A stretch of DNA of 64,000 bases. Source: Marinicauda pacifica. Lineage in GTDB: Bacteria > Pseudomonadota > Alphaproteobacteria > Caulobacterales > Maricaulaceae. Position 1 is the first letter of the stretch. Each line of letters starts with the position of its first letter. Shown here one piece after another: positions 50,316 to 58,605 of this stretch. The position numbers were made by a program, and so were the translations under genes. The stretch lies in assembly GCF_004793635.1 (NCBI RefSeq), contig NZ_SRXV01000001.1, forward strand, positions 496,501 to 560,500. Reading direction: 5' to 3'. The notes beneath the pieces are model-generated. The model did not search any database. It was not told where the DNA came from and saw nothing but the letters and a program-made list of their open reading frames with translations.

Positions 50316-51554
50316 TCAGGACTTGCGAGCATACCACTCTAGGCCAGCCGTGTGCGAGATCATAATCGCATCGACGTCGCCGCCGACACCGGTCTGGGCG
50401 AGCTGCAGATCGCTTTTGAGAATATTGAGTTCGACCAGGGCCTTGGCGGTTTCAGCCAGTTGGCGCTTGCCTGAAGCCGCCACCACGGAGATGAACGGGC
50501 CGATGAATTCGTCCTGGCTGAAGGTCTGGCTGCCCCGGATGAATTCCATTGTCAGCTGGGGGAGGGTGGTGGCCTGCATGCGTTCGAGAATCGGTCCGGC
50601 TGACTGCGGCGTGATCCCGGCCTCGGCCAGCGCTTTTTCTGCTGCGGCTTCGTTGGTCATCAGGTTCATCGCGATCATCATGTCGAACATCGCCGGATGC
50701 ACACCGCGCAGGAAAGCGTGGGTCATGTCGGCCTGGGCGAATGTGCGCACGAACGCGTTGGGCCCCTCCTCGACACCGACGCGCGTCGTCTCGTCATGTG
50801 CCCGCTTCAAGATGCCGTCGACCAGGATCGAGGCGTAGAAATGCTCGTAGACGGGGAAGACGTCATCATCGCCGAAGCCGGCAAAGACCATTCCGGCATA
50901 GGGCTCCAGGAATGCTGGCATGGTGGCTAGCATATAGGCGAAATCGAACAGTTTTTCGCGAACTTCGCCCGAGCGGCCGAATTCTCCCAGAGACTGCGCG
51001 ATGATCGCATCGAGCAGGTCGCGGTAAAGGTCGTAAAAACGTTCGCGTGTGAGTGCTTCCAGGACTTCTACACTGTGCCGGTCGGTGCCGGCTTCGTCGC
51101 GTGCCAGGTGGGCACGATACAGGTCTAGCGCAGCCAGGAAGGCCTCCTCGTCGCCGGTATGGGTGCTGCCGGGATAGGAGCGCATGGCGCGCGCGTGGTT
51201 GAGGACGGTCAGTACGGCGAGGCGCATGAGTTCTTCGAACTCGGCGCGCTCCTCGGCCTCGGGAAACAGCTTTCGGTTCTGATCCACGAAGCTGAAGAAG
51301 GCCCCGGCGCATTCGCTGACAGATGCAAATTCGGTATCGCCATGCGCCTTGGAGAAGGCATGCGCGATGTTCGACCAGGAGCGGCCCAGGACATCGCCGC
51401 GCGAATAAACCATCAAAGCGATCGAACCGGTCAGTGGCAGTATTTTTTCCGCTTCCAGCGTGACAACCGGTTCAGGCCCGCCGCCATAGGTCACCGCGCT
51501 GTCGGCCGCGAGCGCCACAGCCTGACGGTTCATGATCATGACTTCCGACGTCAT
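50316..51554 (-). CDS. Large proteasome/HslV-like Ntn-hydrolase candidate, uncharacterised
   Basis: The 412-residue product begins MTSEVMIMNRQ. If methionine is removed, Thr becomes residue 1. The next residues follow the HslV/proteasome beta fold: an AVALAADSAVT strand places Asp at exactly position 17, as in HslV, and Lys36 (EAEKILPL) lies three residues from HslV Lys33. These are the Thr1-Asp17-Lys33 catalytic residues. The rest, about 300 residues, is helical and unlike HslV (about 175 residues). No HslU or other ATPase gene is adjacent. The function is not known; the fold assignment rests on these motifs only. Confidence 0.6.
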   Translation of the reverse strand: MTSEVMIMNRQAVALAADSAVTYGGGPEPVVTLEAEKILPLTGSIALMVYSRGDVLGRSWSNIAHAFSKAHGDTEFASVSECAGAFFSFVDQNRKLFPEAEERAEFEELMRLAVLTVLNHARAMRSYPGSTHTGDEEAFLAALDLYRAHLARDEAGTDRHSVEVLEALTRERFYDLYRDLLDAIIAQSLGEFGRSGEVREKLFDFAYMLATMPAFLEPYAGMVFAGFGDDDVFPVYEHFYASILVDGILKRAHDETTRVGVEEGPNAFVRTFAQADMTHAFLRGVHPAMFDMMIAMNLMTNEAAAEKALAEAGITPQSAGPILERMQATTLPQLTMEFIRGSQTFSQDEFIGPFISVVAASGKRQLAETAKALVELNILKSDLQLAQTGVGGDVDAIMISHTAGLEWYARKS

Positions 51555-51657
51555 CCGCCCCTTACCCCCTCGACCCGTACCGGTTCTGCGCGAGGCCCCA
51601 CCCAGCGCGCGATTACGGTCGTATTGGAGGCGACCCTAGCCGAGCTGGAGACAGGTG

Positions 51658-51688
51658 TTAAGGCGCGTTAACCCCCGATCATGGTTAA
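51658..51688. promoter_or_regulatory. Cluster of CtrA-like half-sites upstream of the Ntn-hydrolase gene
   Basis: TTAA-GGCGCG-TTAA (51658-51671; a 6-nt spacer instead of the canonical 7) is followed by ATGGTTAA (51681-51688), the complement of TTAACCAT, a known CtrA half-site type. It lies about 105-135 nt upstream of the start at 51554. Confidence 0.3.
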
Positions 51689-51723
51689 TGCGAGACGCTT
51701 TGTCCCGAGGCGCGGCTCAAAGG

Positions 51724-53244
51724 TCACGCCTGCGAGGAGACGGGGTCTGGAGTGCCCGGCGCCGGCTCTCGGCTGGCACGGCCGGCCCTGGCGAAGCCGA
51801 ACGCCGCTGCTGCGGCCAGCGCGATGGCGGTCAGAAGGAGCCAGGCGCTGACGCCCCAGAAGGCATGACTTGCCGGGGCGCCGGACGCGATCGCGTGCCA
51901 GAAAACCCCAAGCACGATGAATGCAGCGCTGGCGAGTTTCAGACCGGCCGAGAGGGTCGCCCTGGATTGTATAAAGGTGGACAGGATCGCCATGCCGGCC
52001 AGCCCGACCCAGAAGATCGGTGCCAACCAAACGCTGGGCGCGCCACTGGATACGGCAATGAAACACAGGGCGAGGAGGGCGGGACTGCCCCAGATCACGC
52101 TGATCCAGGCGCGTTCCAGGCGCGGCGACGCCTTGGCGCGTGCCGCCCGCTTCATGAGCCAGAGATTGACCCCGCTCGCGACGATCATGCACAGGGCCAG
52201 ACCAAGAAGGGCGTAGGCGATCTTGACGGGGAGGCCGCCAAAGCTCCCGAAATGGAGCTGGTAGGCCCCAGCAATGATCTGCTGGCCCACCGTGCCGTTC
52301 TCGAGCCCCACCTGGCCCTGATACTCGCCGGCCGCGTCGAACTGGTAGTACTCGCCGAAGATGAGCCGCCGCGGCAGGCGCGAGAGGATTTTCACGCTCT
52401 GGCTCTCGGTGCCGGGATATTCCAGATCGAGAAACCAGGGTTCCACATCCGGTCGCCGTTCGCGCATGGTGCGAAGGGCGGGAGCGATATCGGCAATCGG
52501 CGCTTCGGCGTCGCTGCGCACGCCTTCGGCCCCGAAAGTCGGCTGGAACGCATAGCGCATGTCGCCTTCGTGGAAGCTCTGGCCAACGACAACTGCAAAC
52601 AGGATGGACAGGCCAAGCATCGCCCCGGTCAGCGGAATGATGACGTGGAACGGGCTCCCCCAGACCGAGAGGCGATTGTGCAGGTCGGCTTCGGCCAGCT
52701 GGGGATTGCCGCTGCGCCGGAAGCGGAAGGCATCGCGGAACACGCGCGGATGGGCCGCAAAGCCCGAAATTACGAGGGCGAGCATGATTGCCCCGAAAAT
52801 CCCGACCAGAATGATGCCCGGTGTATGCGGAAGGTTCAGGTAGTAGTGCTGCTCGATCAGGAATTCTGAGTAGGCGTGATCGACTTCCCCGGCCAGCGCG
52901 CCGTCCGGAGCGATGAACCATGCATCGTCTCCCATCAGTGCGGTCATGCGCGGTGCGGCGCGCGTCGGCAGGACCATGTAGGCGCTGTCCGGCAGCGTCC
53001 CGTCATGGATCGACTGGTAGCGCGCGATTGCATTGGCCATGCCGAGGCTCGCGACTTCGGGCGTGTACTCGTGCATCTCCGGTGCGCCGGGCTGTTCCCA
53101 GCGCGCAAAGTCCTCGTGGAAGACCACGAGCACGCCGCTCAGCGACAGGATGAACAGGACTGCACCCGCGACTACGCCTAGCCCGGCGTGGGCGGAGAGG
53201 ATCTGCGCGACGAATTTTTTCGAGACGGAAGGCCAGCGAGCCAT
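51724..53244 (-). CDS. PepSY-associated membrane protein (siderophore/iron reductase-like)
   Basis: The 506-residue inner-membrane protein has the PepSY_TM arrangement: helix 1 (about 14-40, HAGLGVVAGAVLFILSLSGVLVVF), a periplasmic PepSY-like segment, a second helix with conserved histidines (HTPGIILVGIFGAIMLALVISGF), RLSVWGSPFHVIIPLTGAMLGLS, and further C-terminal helices. Such proteins accompany siderophore receptors and are thought to reduce or release ferric iron. It is the last gene of the siderophore operon, 11 nt after the small membrane protein. Confidence 0.88.
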   Translation of the reverse strand: MARWPSVSKKFVAQILSAHAGLGVVAGAVLFILSLSGVLVVFHEDFARWEQPGAPEMHEYTPEVASLGMANAIARYQSIHDGTLPDSAYMVLPTRAAPRMTALMGDDAWFIAPDGALAGEVDHAYSEFLIEQHYYLNLPHTPGIILVGIFGAIMLALVISGFAAHPRVFRDAFRFRRSGNPQLAEADLHNRLSVWGSPFHVIIPLTGAMLGLSILFAVVVGQSFHEGDMRYAFQPTFGAEGVRSDAEAPIADIAPALRTMRERRPDVEPWFLDLEYPGTESQSVKILSRLPRRLIFGEYYQFDAAGEYQGQVGLENGTVGQQIIAGAYQLHFGSFGGLPVKIAYALLGLALCMIVASGVNLWLMKRAARAKASPRLERAWISVIWGSPALLALCFIAVSSGAPSVWLAPIFWVGLAGMAILSTFIQSRATLSAGLKLASAAFIVLGVFWHAIASGAPASHAFWGVSAWLLLTAIALAAAAAFGFARAGRASREPAPGTPDPVSSQA

Positions 53245-53255
53245 GACGATGTCTT

Positions 53256-53831
53256 TCAGGTCAGGGTGCGGGTCAGAAGAAGGAGGCCTGCGGAGAGTAC
53301 GACAATGGTTACCATTGCGATGCTGCGCCAGCGCAGGGCGATATCGATGGTCGCGACCACGGCCAATACACCCCAGCCCAGTACGAAGAAGAAAAGCCCG
53401 CCGAGCAGCGCGTCGGGCTGCGGTGCGCCTGCACCAAGCATGAGACCGTAGATCGACGCGGACAGCGCAACGGCTGCCACGCCGGCGAAGACGGTCGCAA
53501 GAACACCGGCATAGACGGTGCGTACGGTTTTCATGGCGCTAAGCGTCGCCTGCGAGGCGGTGCTGTCCGCCCGCGAGGCGTTGCGCCGGACGGGGCCGTC
53601 CGGGCGCGCATACTGGACGGCAAGCACGACCAGAGCGGCGGTCATGGCCATGAGGGCCGCCATCGCCACGCCGCGATCGGGGCCGGAGGCGACGATCCAG
53701 ACCGGCAGGGAGATTGCAAGCGTTCCCCAACCGAGCCAGAGCGAGCCGTCATGCCGGCCGGCACGCTTGGTCCAGCTGGAAAAGAGAAGGCCGACCCCGG
53801 CGGCGGACAGAACCGCTGCCAGGATCGTCAT
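53256..53831 (-). CDS. Small membrane protein resembling fused DUF3325 and DUF3649 modules
   Basis: The ATG at 53831 is chosen because it starts right at a hydrophobic helix; codons further upstream overlap the receptor gene. The 191-residue product has six or seven helices in two halves. The first (about 1-75; AVLSAAGVGLLFSSWTKRAGRH) resembles DUF3325. The second (about 105-191; VYAGVLATVFAGVAAVALSA) resembles DUF3649. These two proteins are usually separate genes in iron-uptake operons. It lies between receptor and PepSY protein. Confidence 0.65.
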   Translation of the reverse strand: MTILAAVLSAAGVGLLFSSWTKRAGRHDGSLWLGWGTLAISLPVWIVASGPDRGVAMAALMAMTAALVVLAVQYARPDGPVRRNASRADSTASQATLSAMKTVRTVYAGVLATVFAGVAAVALSASIYGLMLGAGAPQPDALLGGLFFFVLGWGVLAVVATIDIALRWRSIAMVTIVVLSAGLLLLTRTLT

Positions 53832-53859
53832 CGGGATATCAAGACCTTGTGTGAACAAA

Positions 53860-55947
53860 TCAGAAGGTCCGCGACAGGCGCAGATTGATCGTGCGGTCTT
53901 CGCCCGGGAAGCAATCGCCACGCGCCAGGCACGCTGCGTAATAGTCCTCGTCGAAGACATTGCGCACGTTCAGCGCAACGGACCATTGTTCGAAATCATA
54001 GGCCGCCAGCAGATCGAACAGAGTGTAGGAGTCGGTCGTGATCGTGACCTGGCTCCCATCAACGACGCTGACGCCGTTGCTTTCGCTTTCGCCGACATAG
54101 CGCACGCCCGCACCCAGACGCACGTTCTCGAGAACGGCCGGACGAAGCGTCGCCCAGACCGAGGCCTGTTCTTCGGGCACTGAAGCAAGGGGCAGGCCGT
54201 TCGGATCTTCGGTATCGAGCGTGCTGGCATTGGCTTCCAGGGTCAGATCGCCCAGACCGGTGTCGAAGCCGGTCAGGAACTCGAACTCAAGACCTTGAAT
54301 GTTGGCAACGCCTTCCTGTTGCGACGGGGCATTCGGCAGACCGAACGGGTTGCTGAGATTGGACTGTTCGATATCGAACCAGGCTAGCGTCATGTAGGTG
54401 CGAAGGCCGGGCTGGTATTTCAGGCCCACCTCGATCTGCTCGCCTTCACGCGGCTTCAGCGCGTCCCCGGTCACGGCATCGGTACCGATTACCGGTTCGA
54501 AGCTCTGGGCAAAGCTGACATAGGGCGAGAGGCCGTTGTCGAAAGCGTAGAGCGCGCCGACGGCAAACGTGGTCGCGTCGTCGCTCTGGGTCACCGCACC
54601 GTTGTCGTTTTCGACATCATCGAAGCGAACACCGGCGTTGAACTTGAAGCGGCCGATGTCGATCTGGTCGTTCAGGTAGAAGCCGAGATACTCGTCGGTG
54701 CTTTCGGAGCTTCCGCGAACCGCGTCGAGCTCGGCCGCGGTGGGCACGCCGACGCCATAGACCGGATCGAACGCATTGATCGTGCCCTGGACCAGGAAGG
54801 CCGTCGAACCGGTCAGTTCGATCGACTGGTGGTTCACGCCGGCCAGGACTTCGTGCTCGATCCCGCCCGTCGTGAACTCGGCGCGCACGCGGGCGTCCAC
54901 GGCGAATTGCCTGGACGTGGCCGCGTCGTCATACCAGCTGCGGAAACCATTGCCGTTCGCGTCGATACGCGGCGCGCCGGCGCCGGCGAACGTGATCCAG
55001 CTCTGGGCATAGTCGCTCTCGCCTTCGCGCCAGCGTGCGGTGCCTTCCAGCGTGAAGATGTCGTTGAGAACATGCGAGCCCAGAAGGGTCACTGCGGTGG
55101 ATTCGGTGTCGTAGTGATTGAAGCCGGGTTCGCCGTGGTAGGTCGAGCTCTCGATGCGCTGGCCGCTGGCAGAGTCGAACAGCGTACCGGTAAGCGGCAG
55201 GAACTGCGCGGCCACGTCACCATCACGCTCATCGTAATTGACCAGGAGGGTGAGGCTCGTCTCTTCGGTCGGCTGCCAGGTGAGCGACGGGGCGAGGGAG
55301 ACCGAATCGTCGGTGACGTAGTCCACCTGGGTGTCGGAGTCGCGATAGAGCGCGACCAGGCGTGCGAATACGTCATTGCCCAGCGCTACGTTCAGATCCG
55401 TCGCGGCCTGCGCGCGGTCATGCGTGCCGTAGGACAGGACGAACTCGCTCTCCATGCCGGCGCCGGCAATCTTCGAGACTGTGTTGACCAGACCGCCCGG
55501 GGATCCCTGACCGTACAGCACCGAGGCCGGGCCCTTGAGCACTTCGACCTGCTCGAGGGTGTAAATCTCAGGGCGCGTATTGTTGTAGTTGCCGAAGAGC
55601 GACTGAAGGTTGTCGCGATATTCCGGGGCGCTGAGCCCGCGTACGGCATAAAAGTCGCCGCGGGTGGAGAAACCATACTGATCGCCGATCACGCCGGAGG
55701 TGTAGTTGAGCACATCATCGAGCGTCAGCGCGCCCTTGGACAGGAACATGTCTTCGGTCTCGATGGAGACCGAGCGCGCGGTCTCCAGGATCGGCGTATC
55801 CGACTTGGTGGCGCCGAAGGTGGTCATCTGACCGGTCACGCGAATGATGTCATTCACGCTGGCCTCATCGGTCTGTTGGGCCAGAGCGGGGGAGGCGGCG
55901 GCCAGGGTCAGCGTGGAGGAGGCAAGCAGCAGGCGGGAGAAGGTCAT
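53860..55947 (-). CDS. TonB-dependent siderophore receptor
   Basis: The 695-residue receptor has a signal peptide (to about ALAQ, residue 24), a plug (DDVLNYTSGVIGDQYGF, QVEVLKGPASVLYGQGSPGG) and a barrel with a C-terminal aromatic (INLRLSRTF), as in ferric-siderophore receptors (FhuE/FhuA type). LFDLLAAYDFEQWSVALNVRNVFDEDYYA is the family's last-strand block. It is the first gene of the iron operon and lies behind a Fur-like box. Confidence 0.94.
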   Translation of the reverse strand: MTFSRLLLASSTLTLAAASPALAQQTDEASVNDIIRVTGQMTTFGATKSDTPILETARSVSIETEDMFLSKGALTLDDVLNYTSGVIGDQYGFSTRGDFYAVRGLSAPEYRDNLQSLFGNYNNTRPEIYTLEQVEVLKGPASVLYGQGSPGGLVNTVSKIAGAGMESEFVLSYGTHDRAQAATDLNVALGNDVFARLVALYRDSDTQVDYVTDDSVSLAPSLTWQPTEETSLTLLVNYDERDGDVAAQFLPLTGTLFDSASGQRIESSTYHGEPGFNHYDTESTAVTLLGSHVLNDIFTLEGTARWREGESDYAQSWITFAGAGAPRIDANGNGFRSWYDDAATSRQFAVDARVRAEFTTGGIEHEVLAGVNHQSIELTGSTAFLVQGTINAFDPVYGVGVPTAAELDAVRGSSESTDEYLGFYLNDQIDIGRFKFNAGVRFDDVENDNGAVTQSDDATTFAVGALYAFDNGLSPYVSFAQSFEPVIGTDAVTGDALKPREGEQIEVGLKYQPGLRTYMTLAWFDIEQSNLSNPFGLPNAPSQQEGVANIQGLEFEFLTGFDTGLGDLTLEANASTLDTEDPNGLPLASVPEEQASVWATLRPAVLENVRLGAGVRYVGESESNGVSVVDGSQVTITTDSYTLFDLLAAYDFEQWSVALNVRNVFDEDYYAACLARGDCFPGEDRTINLRLSRTF

Positions 55948-56018
55948 CGATAGTCCCCAAAAAACTCTTGGAAGAATGAAGTTGAGGGCGTGCTAATGCG
56001 AGCGATTAGCAAAATCAA

Positions 56019-56033
56019 TGAGAATTATTCGCA
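56019..56033. promoter_or_regulatory. Fur-like box upstream of the siderophore receptor
   Basis: TGAGAATTATTCGCA matches 11 of 14 specified positions of the Fur 7-1-7 consensus TGATAATNATTATCA, 72 nt upstream of the receptor start. In alphaproteobacteria Fur itself, or RirA/Irr-type regulators, may use such sites. Confidence 0.6.
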
Positions 56034-56072
56034 ATTGTGCAGCGCGTTGGTCCGTGCGCTGTCTTTGCAACG

Positions 56073-56102
56073 AAAAGCGCCACCGGCGGTGACCGGTGGC
56101 GC
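56073..56102 (-). terminator. Terminator of the dipeptidyl peptidase gene (minus strand)
   Basis: GCGCCACCGG and CCGGTGGCGC form a perfect 10-bp stem, followed on the minus strand by TTTTCGTT. The plus-strand side has TCGTTTT, so bidirectional action is possible. Confidence 0.8.
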
Positions 56103-56127
56103 CTCGTTTTGCACTCACGCACCCTGA

Positions 56128-58356
56128 CTAGCTGTCCTGATCCAGACGGCGGTCGAAGAAGCGGAAGATCGTCGTCCACATATGGGTTTGAAGGGCCGGC
56201 GGACGCACGCCGTGGCGCTGGCCGGGATAGGTCATGATCTCGAAATCGGCATTCTGTTCCTGCAGCGCCGCGAACATCCGGGTCGAATGGTCAAACGTGA
56301 CGTTGTCGTCGGCCATGCCGTGGATGATGAGGGTGGGGGTCGCGTAATTCTCCACATGGGCAAAGGCGGCGCCTTGCTCGTACCCGGCCGGGTTGGCAGC
56401 GGGGGTGTCCATGTAGCGCTCGGTATAGTGCGTATCGTAGAGCGACCAGTCGGTAACCGGCGCCCCGGAGACCGCCGCATCGAACGCGCCGGGCGCCTGG
56501 AGCGTGGTCATCAGGGTCATGTAGCCGCCATAAGACCAGCCCCACAGGCCGACTCGATCTGGATCGACGAAGTCGCGGCTTTCGAGAAATTCCAGACCGG
56601 CAAGCTGGTCCTCGACTTCGATGCTGCCCATGCGGTCGTGCAGAGCGGCTTCGAACTCATGACCGCGATTCCAGCTGCCACGATTGTCGACTCTGAACAG
56701 GACATAGCCGCGATCGGCGAAGAGCTGGTCGCGCGCGCCCGTCCAGGCACGCGTTACTCTCTGGACGTGGGGTCCGCCATAGACCTCCACGATGGCGGGG
56801 CAGGGCGCCTCGCCCGTGCAATGGTCCGGCTTGATCATCGACCAGTAGAGCTCGGTTTCGCCATCCGCGGCCATGACGGTACCGAACTCCGGCGTGACAT
56901 GGCTCTCGACATAGGGGGCGTAGGGATGATCGGCATTCAGCGCGTTTTCCTCGATCCACGCGATGTGAGTGCCGTCCATTTCGTAGAGGCCGGTGCGCGG
57001 CGGGGTGTCGGTGTCCGAATAGGCGCCGATGAAGGCCGCCCCGCCATCGCCCAGCGTCGCACGCCACACGCCCTCGCCAGAGGTGACCCGCGTTATCTCG
57101 CCACCCTCGATCGAAACCGCGTATAGGTGACGCTCAAGCGGGGAGGCGCGCCAGCCTTCGAAATAGACCGTTTGGCCATCTTCGGAGAGGCCGGCCAGCT
57201 CGTCCACAACTCCGGTTCCGACCGTGATCGCCGAGACCTCACCGTCTTCGCTGACGCGATAGACCTGCCGATAGCCCGTACGCTCGCTCGTCCACAGAAA
57301 ACCGCCATCGTCGAGTGCGGTGAAATCGTCGGTCAGATTGACCCAGGTCGGAGCGCGCTCGGTCAGAAAGACCTCGCTTGTCCCGGTCTGCGGGTCGACA
57401 GCCAGGACATCAAGTTCTGTCTGTTCCCGGTTCTGCCGCTGGACATAGACGCGCTCTCCCGACGCGCTCCAGTTGACCCGCGCCAGATAGATGTCGCTCT
57501 CATCTCCCAGATCGACCTGGGTACGTTCACCGCTCTCCACATCGAAAATCCAGAGCTCGATCTCGACATTGTCGGTGCCCGCGCGCGGATAGCGCTGCTC
57601 GCTGACCGACACGCCCTCGGCCGAAATGCCAAAGCGCGGCACGATCTGGACCGGGGTCTCGTCGATCCGGGCAACCGCGATCTTCGACCCGTCCGGGCTC
57701 CACCAATAGCCGGTGTAGCGGTTCATTTCTTCCTGGGCGACGAACTCGGCGACGCCCCAGCTGACCGGGCCTTCGCCCTCTTCGGTCAGGGCACGCTCCT
57801 CGCCGGTTTCCAGATTGTGCAGCCAGAGATTCTGATCGCGGATGAACGAGACATATTCTCCTTCGGGCCCGACCTTGAAGTCGGTCTCGAACGTCTCGGT
57901 CTCCATCAGGCGGCGCGCATCGCCGCTCTCGACATCGACGTAGAAGACGTCGCCGTCCAGCGGGACCAGAACCGCCTCTCCGCTCTCGTCCCAGTCATAG
58001 CTGACCACGCCGCTTTCAGAGATGCGGGCGCGCTCACGGTACTGGATTTCGGCCTCGGACAGTTCCCGCTCCTCTGGCGCCAGGGCGCGCGCATCGACCA
58101 GGCGGTAAGTGCGCCCGTCGGCGACGTCCATCGCCCACAGGTCGAGGACCGTCCGGTCTTCCTCCTTCGGCCGCAGAAAGGTGACGCGCGATCCATCCGG
58201 CGAGAATTTCAGCGAGCGCGGCGTCGCGCCATCCAGCGATGGCGAAGCAAAGACCCGCTCGATCGTGAGGTCCGGGCCTGGGGTCTCATCACTCTGTGCG
58301 GCAGCGAGGCCGGGGAGAATGAGGCAGGGCAGCGTCGCGGCGAGAAGTCGGCGCAT
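56128..58356 (-). CDS. Dipeptidyl peptidase IV-type S9 serine peptidase, secreted
   Basis: The ATG at 58356 follows AGGAGA and opens a signal peptide (MRRLLAATLPCLILPGLAAAQ). An open frame extends upstream but lacks family character. The 742-residue enzyme has the DPP IV beta-propeller with the dipeptide-binding EE motif (AEFVAQEEMNRYTGYWWSPDG region) and the catalytic domain with nucleophile GWSYGGYM, Asp in GMADDNVTF and His in GQRHGV. It releases N-terminal X-Pro or X-Ala dipeptides in the periplasm. It adds to the peptide-scavenging theme of the window. Confidence 0.93.
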   Translation of the reverse strand: MRRLLAATLPCLILPGLAAAQSDETPGPDLTIERVFASPSLDGATPRSLKFSPDGSRVTFLRPKEEDRTVLDLWAMDVADGRTYRLVDARALAPEERELSEAEIQYRERARISESGVVSYDWDESGEAVLVPLDGDVFYVDVESGDARRLMETETFETDFKVGPEGEYVSFIRDQNLWLHNLETGEERALTEEGEGPVSWGVAEFVAQEEMNRYTGYWWSPDGSKIAVARIDETPVQIVPRFGISAEGVSVSEQRYPRAGTDNVEIELWIFDVESGERTQVDLGDESDIYLARVNWSASGERVYVQRQNREQTELDVLAVDPQTGTSEVFLTERAPTWVNLTDDFTALDDGGFLWTSERTGYRQVYRVSEDGEVSAITVGTGVVDELAGLSEDGQTVYFEGWRASPLERHLYAVSIEGGEITRVTSGEGVWRATLGDGGAAFIGAYSDTDTPPRTGLYEMDGTHIAWIEENALNADHPYAPYVESHVTPEFGTVMAADGETELYWSMIKPDHCTGEAPCPAIVEVYGGPHVQRVTRAWTGARDQLFADRGYVLFRVDNRGSWNRGHEFEAALHDRMGSIEVEDQLAGLEFLESRDFVDPDRVGLWGWSYGGYMTLMTTLQAPGAFDAAVSGAPVTDWSLYDTHYTERYMDTPAANPAGYEQGAAFAHVENYATPTLIIHGMADDNVTFDHSTRMFAALQEQNADFEIMTYPGQRHGVRPPALQTHMWTTIFRFFDRRLDQDS

Positions 58357-58605
58357 GGAGCGGTCTCCTGGGACAATCGAAAACAGGATCTCCTTGGTAG
58401 CCGAGCCCGGCGAGGCGGGCAAATCCACCGACGCTGGCCCGAAGAGAAACTCCGGCGGGAACGCGAGGCGGCACGTCGGCCGCGGCGTCGCTGAGCCCTC
58501 CGTCTGGACGCCTTTCCATGCCTGTGTGCATTGCCGCAGGCGCGTGTCTCCGCTATGAGAGCGACCAAATTCCCAACATGCCCCATGAAGGAGCGCTGAC
58601 GGCCC

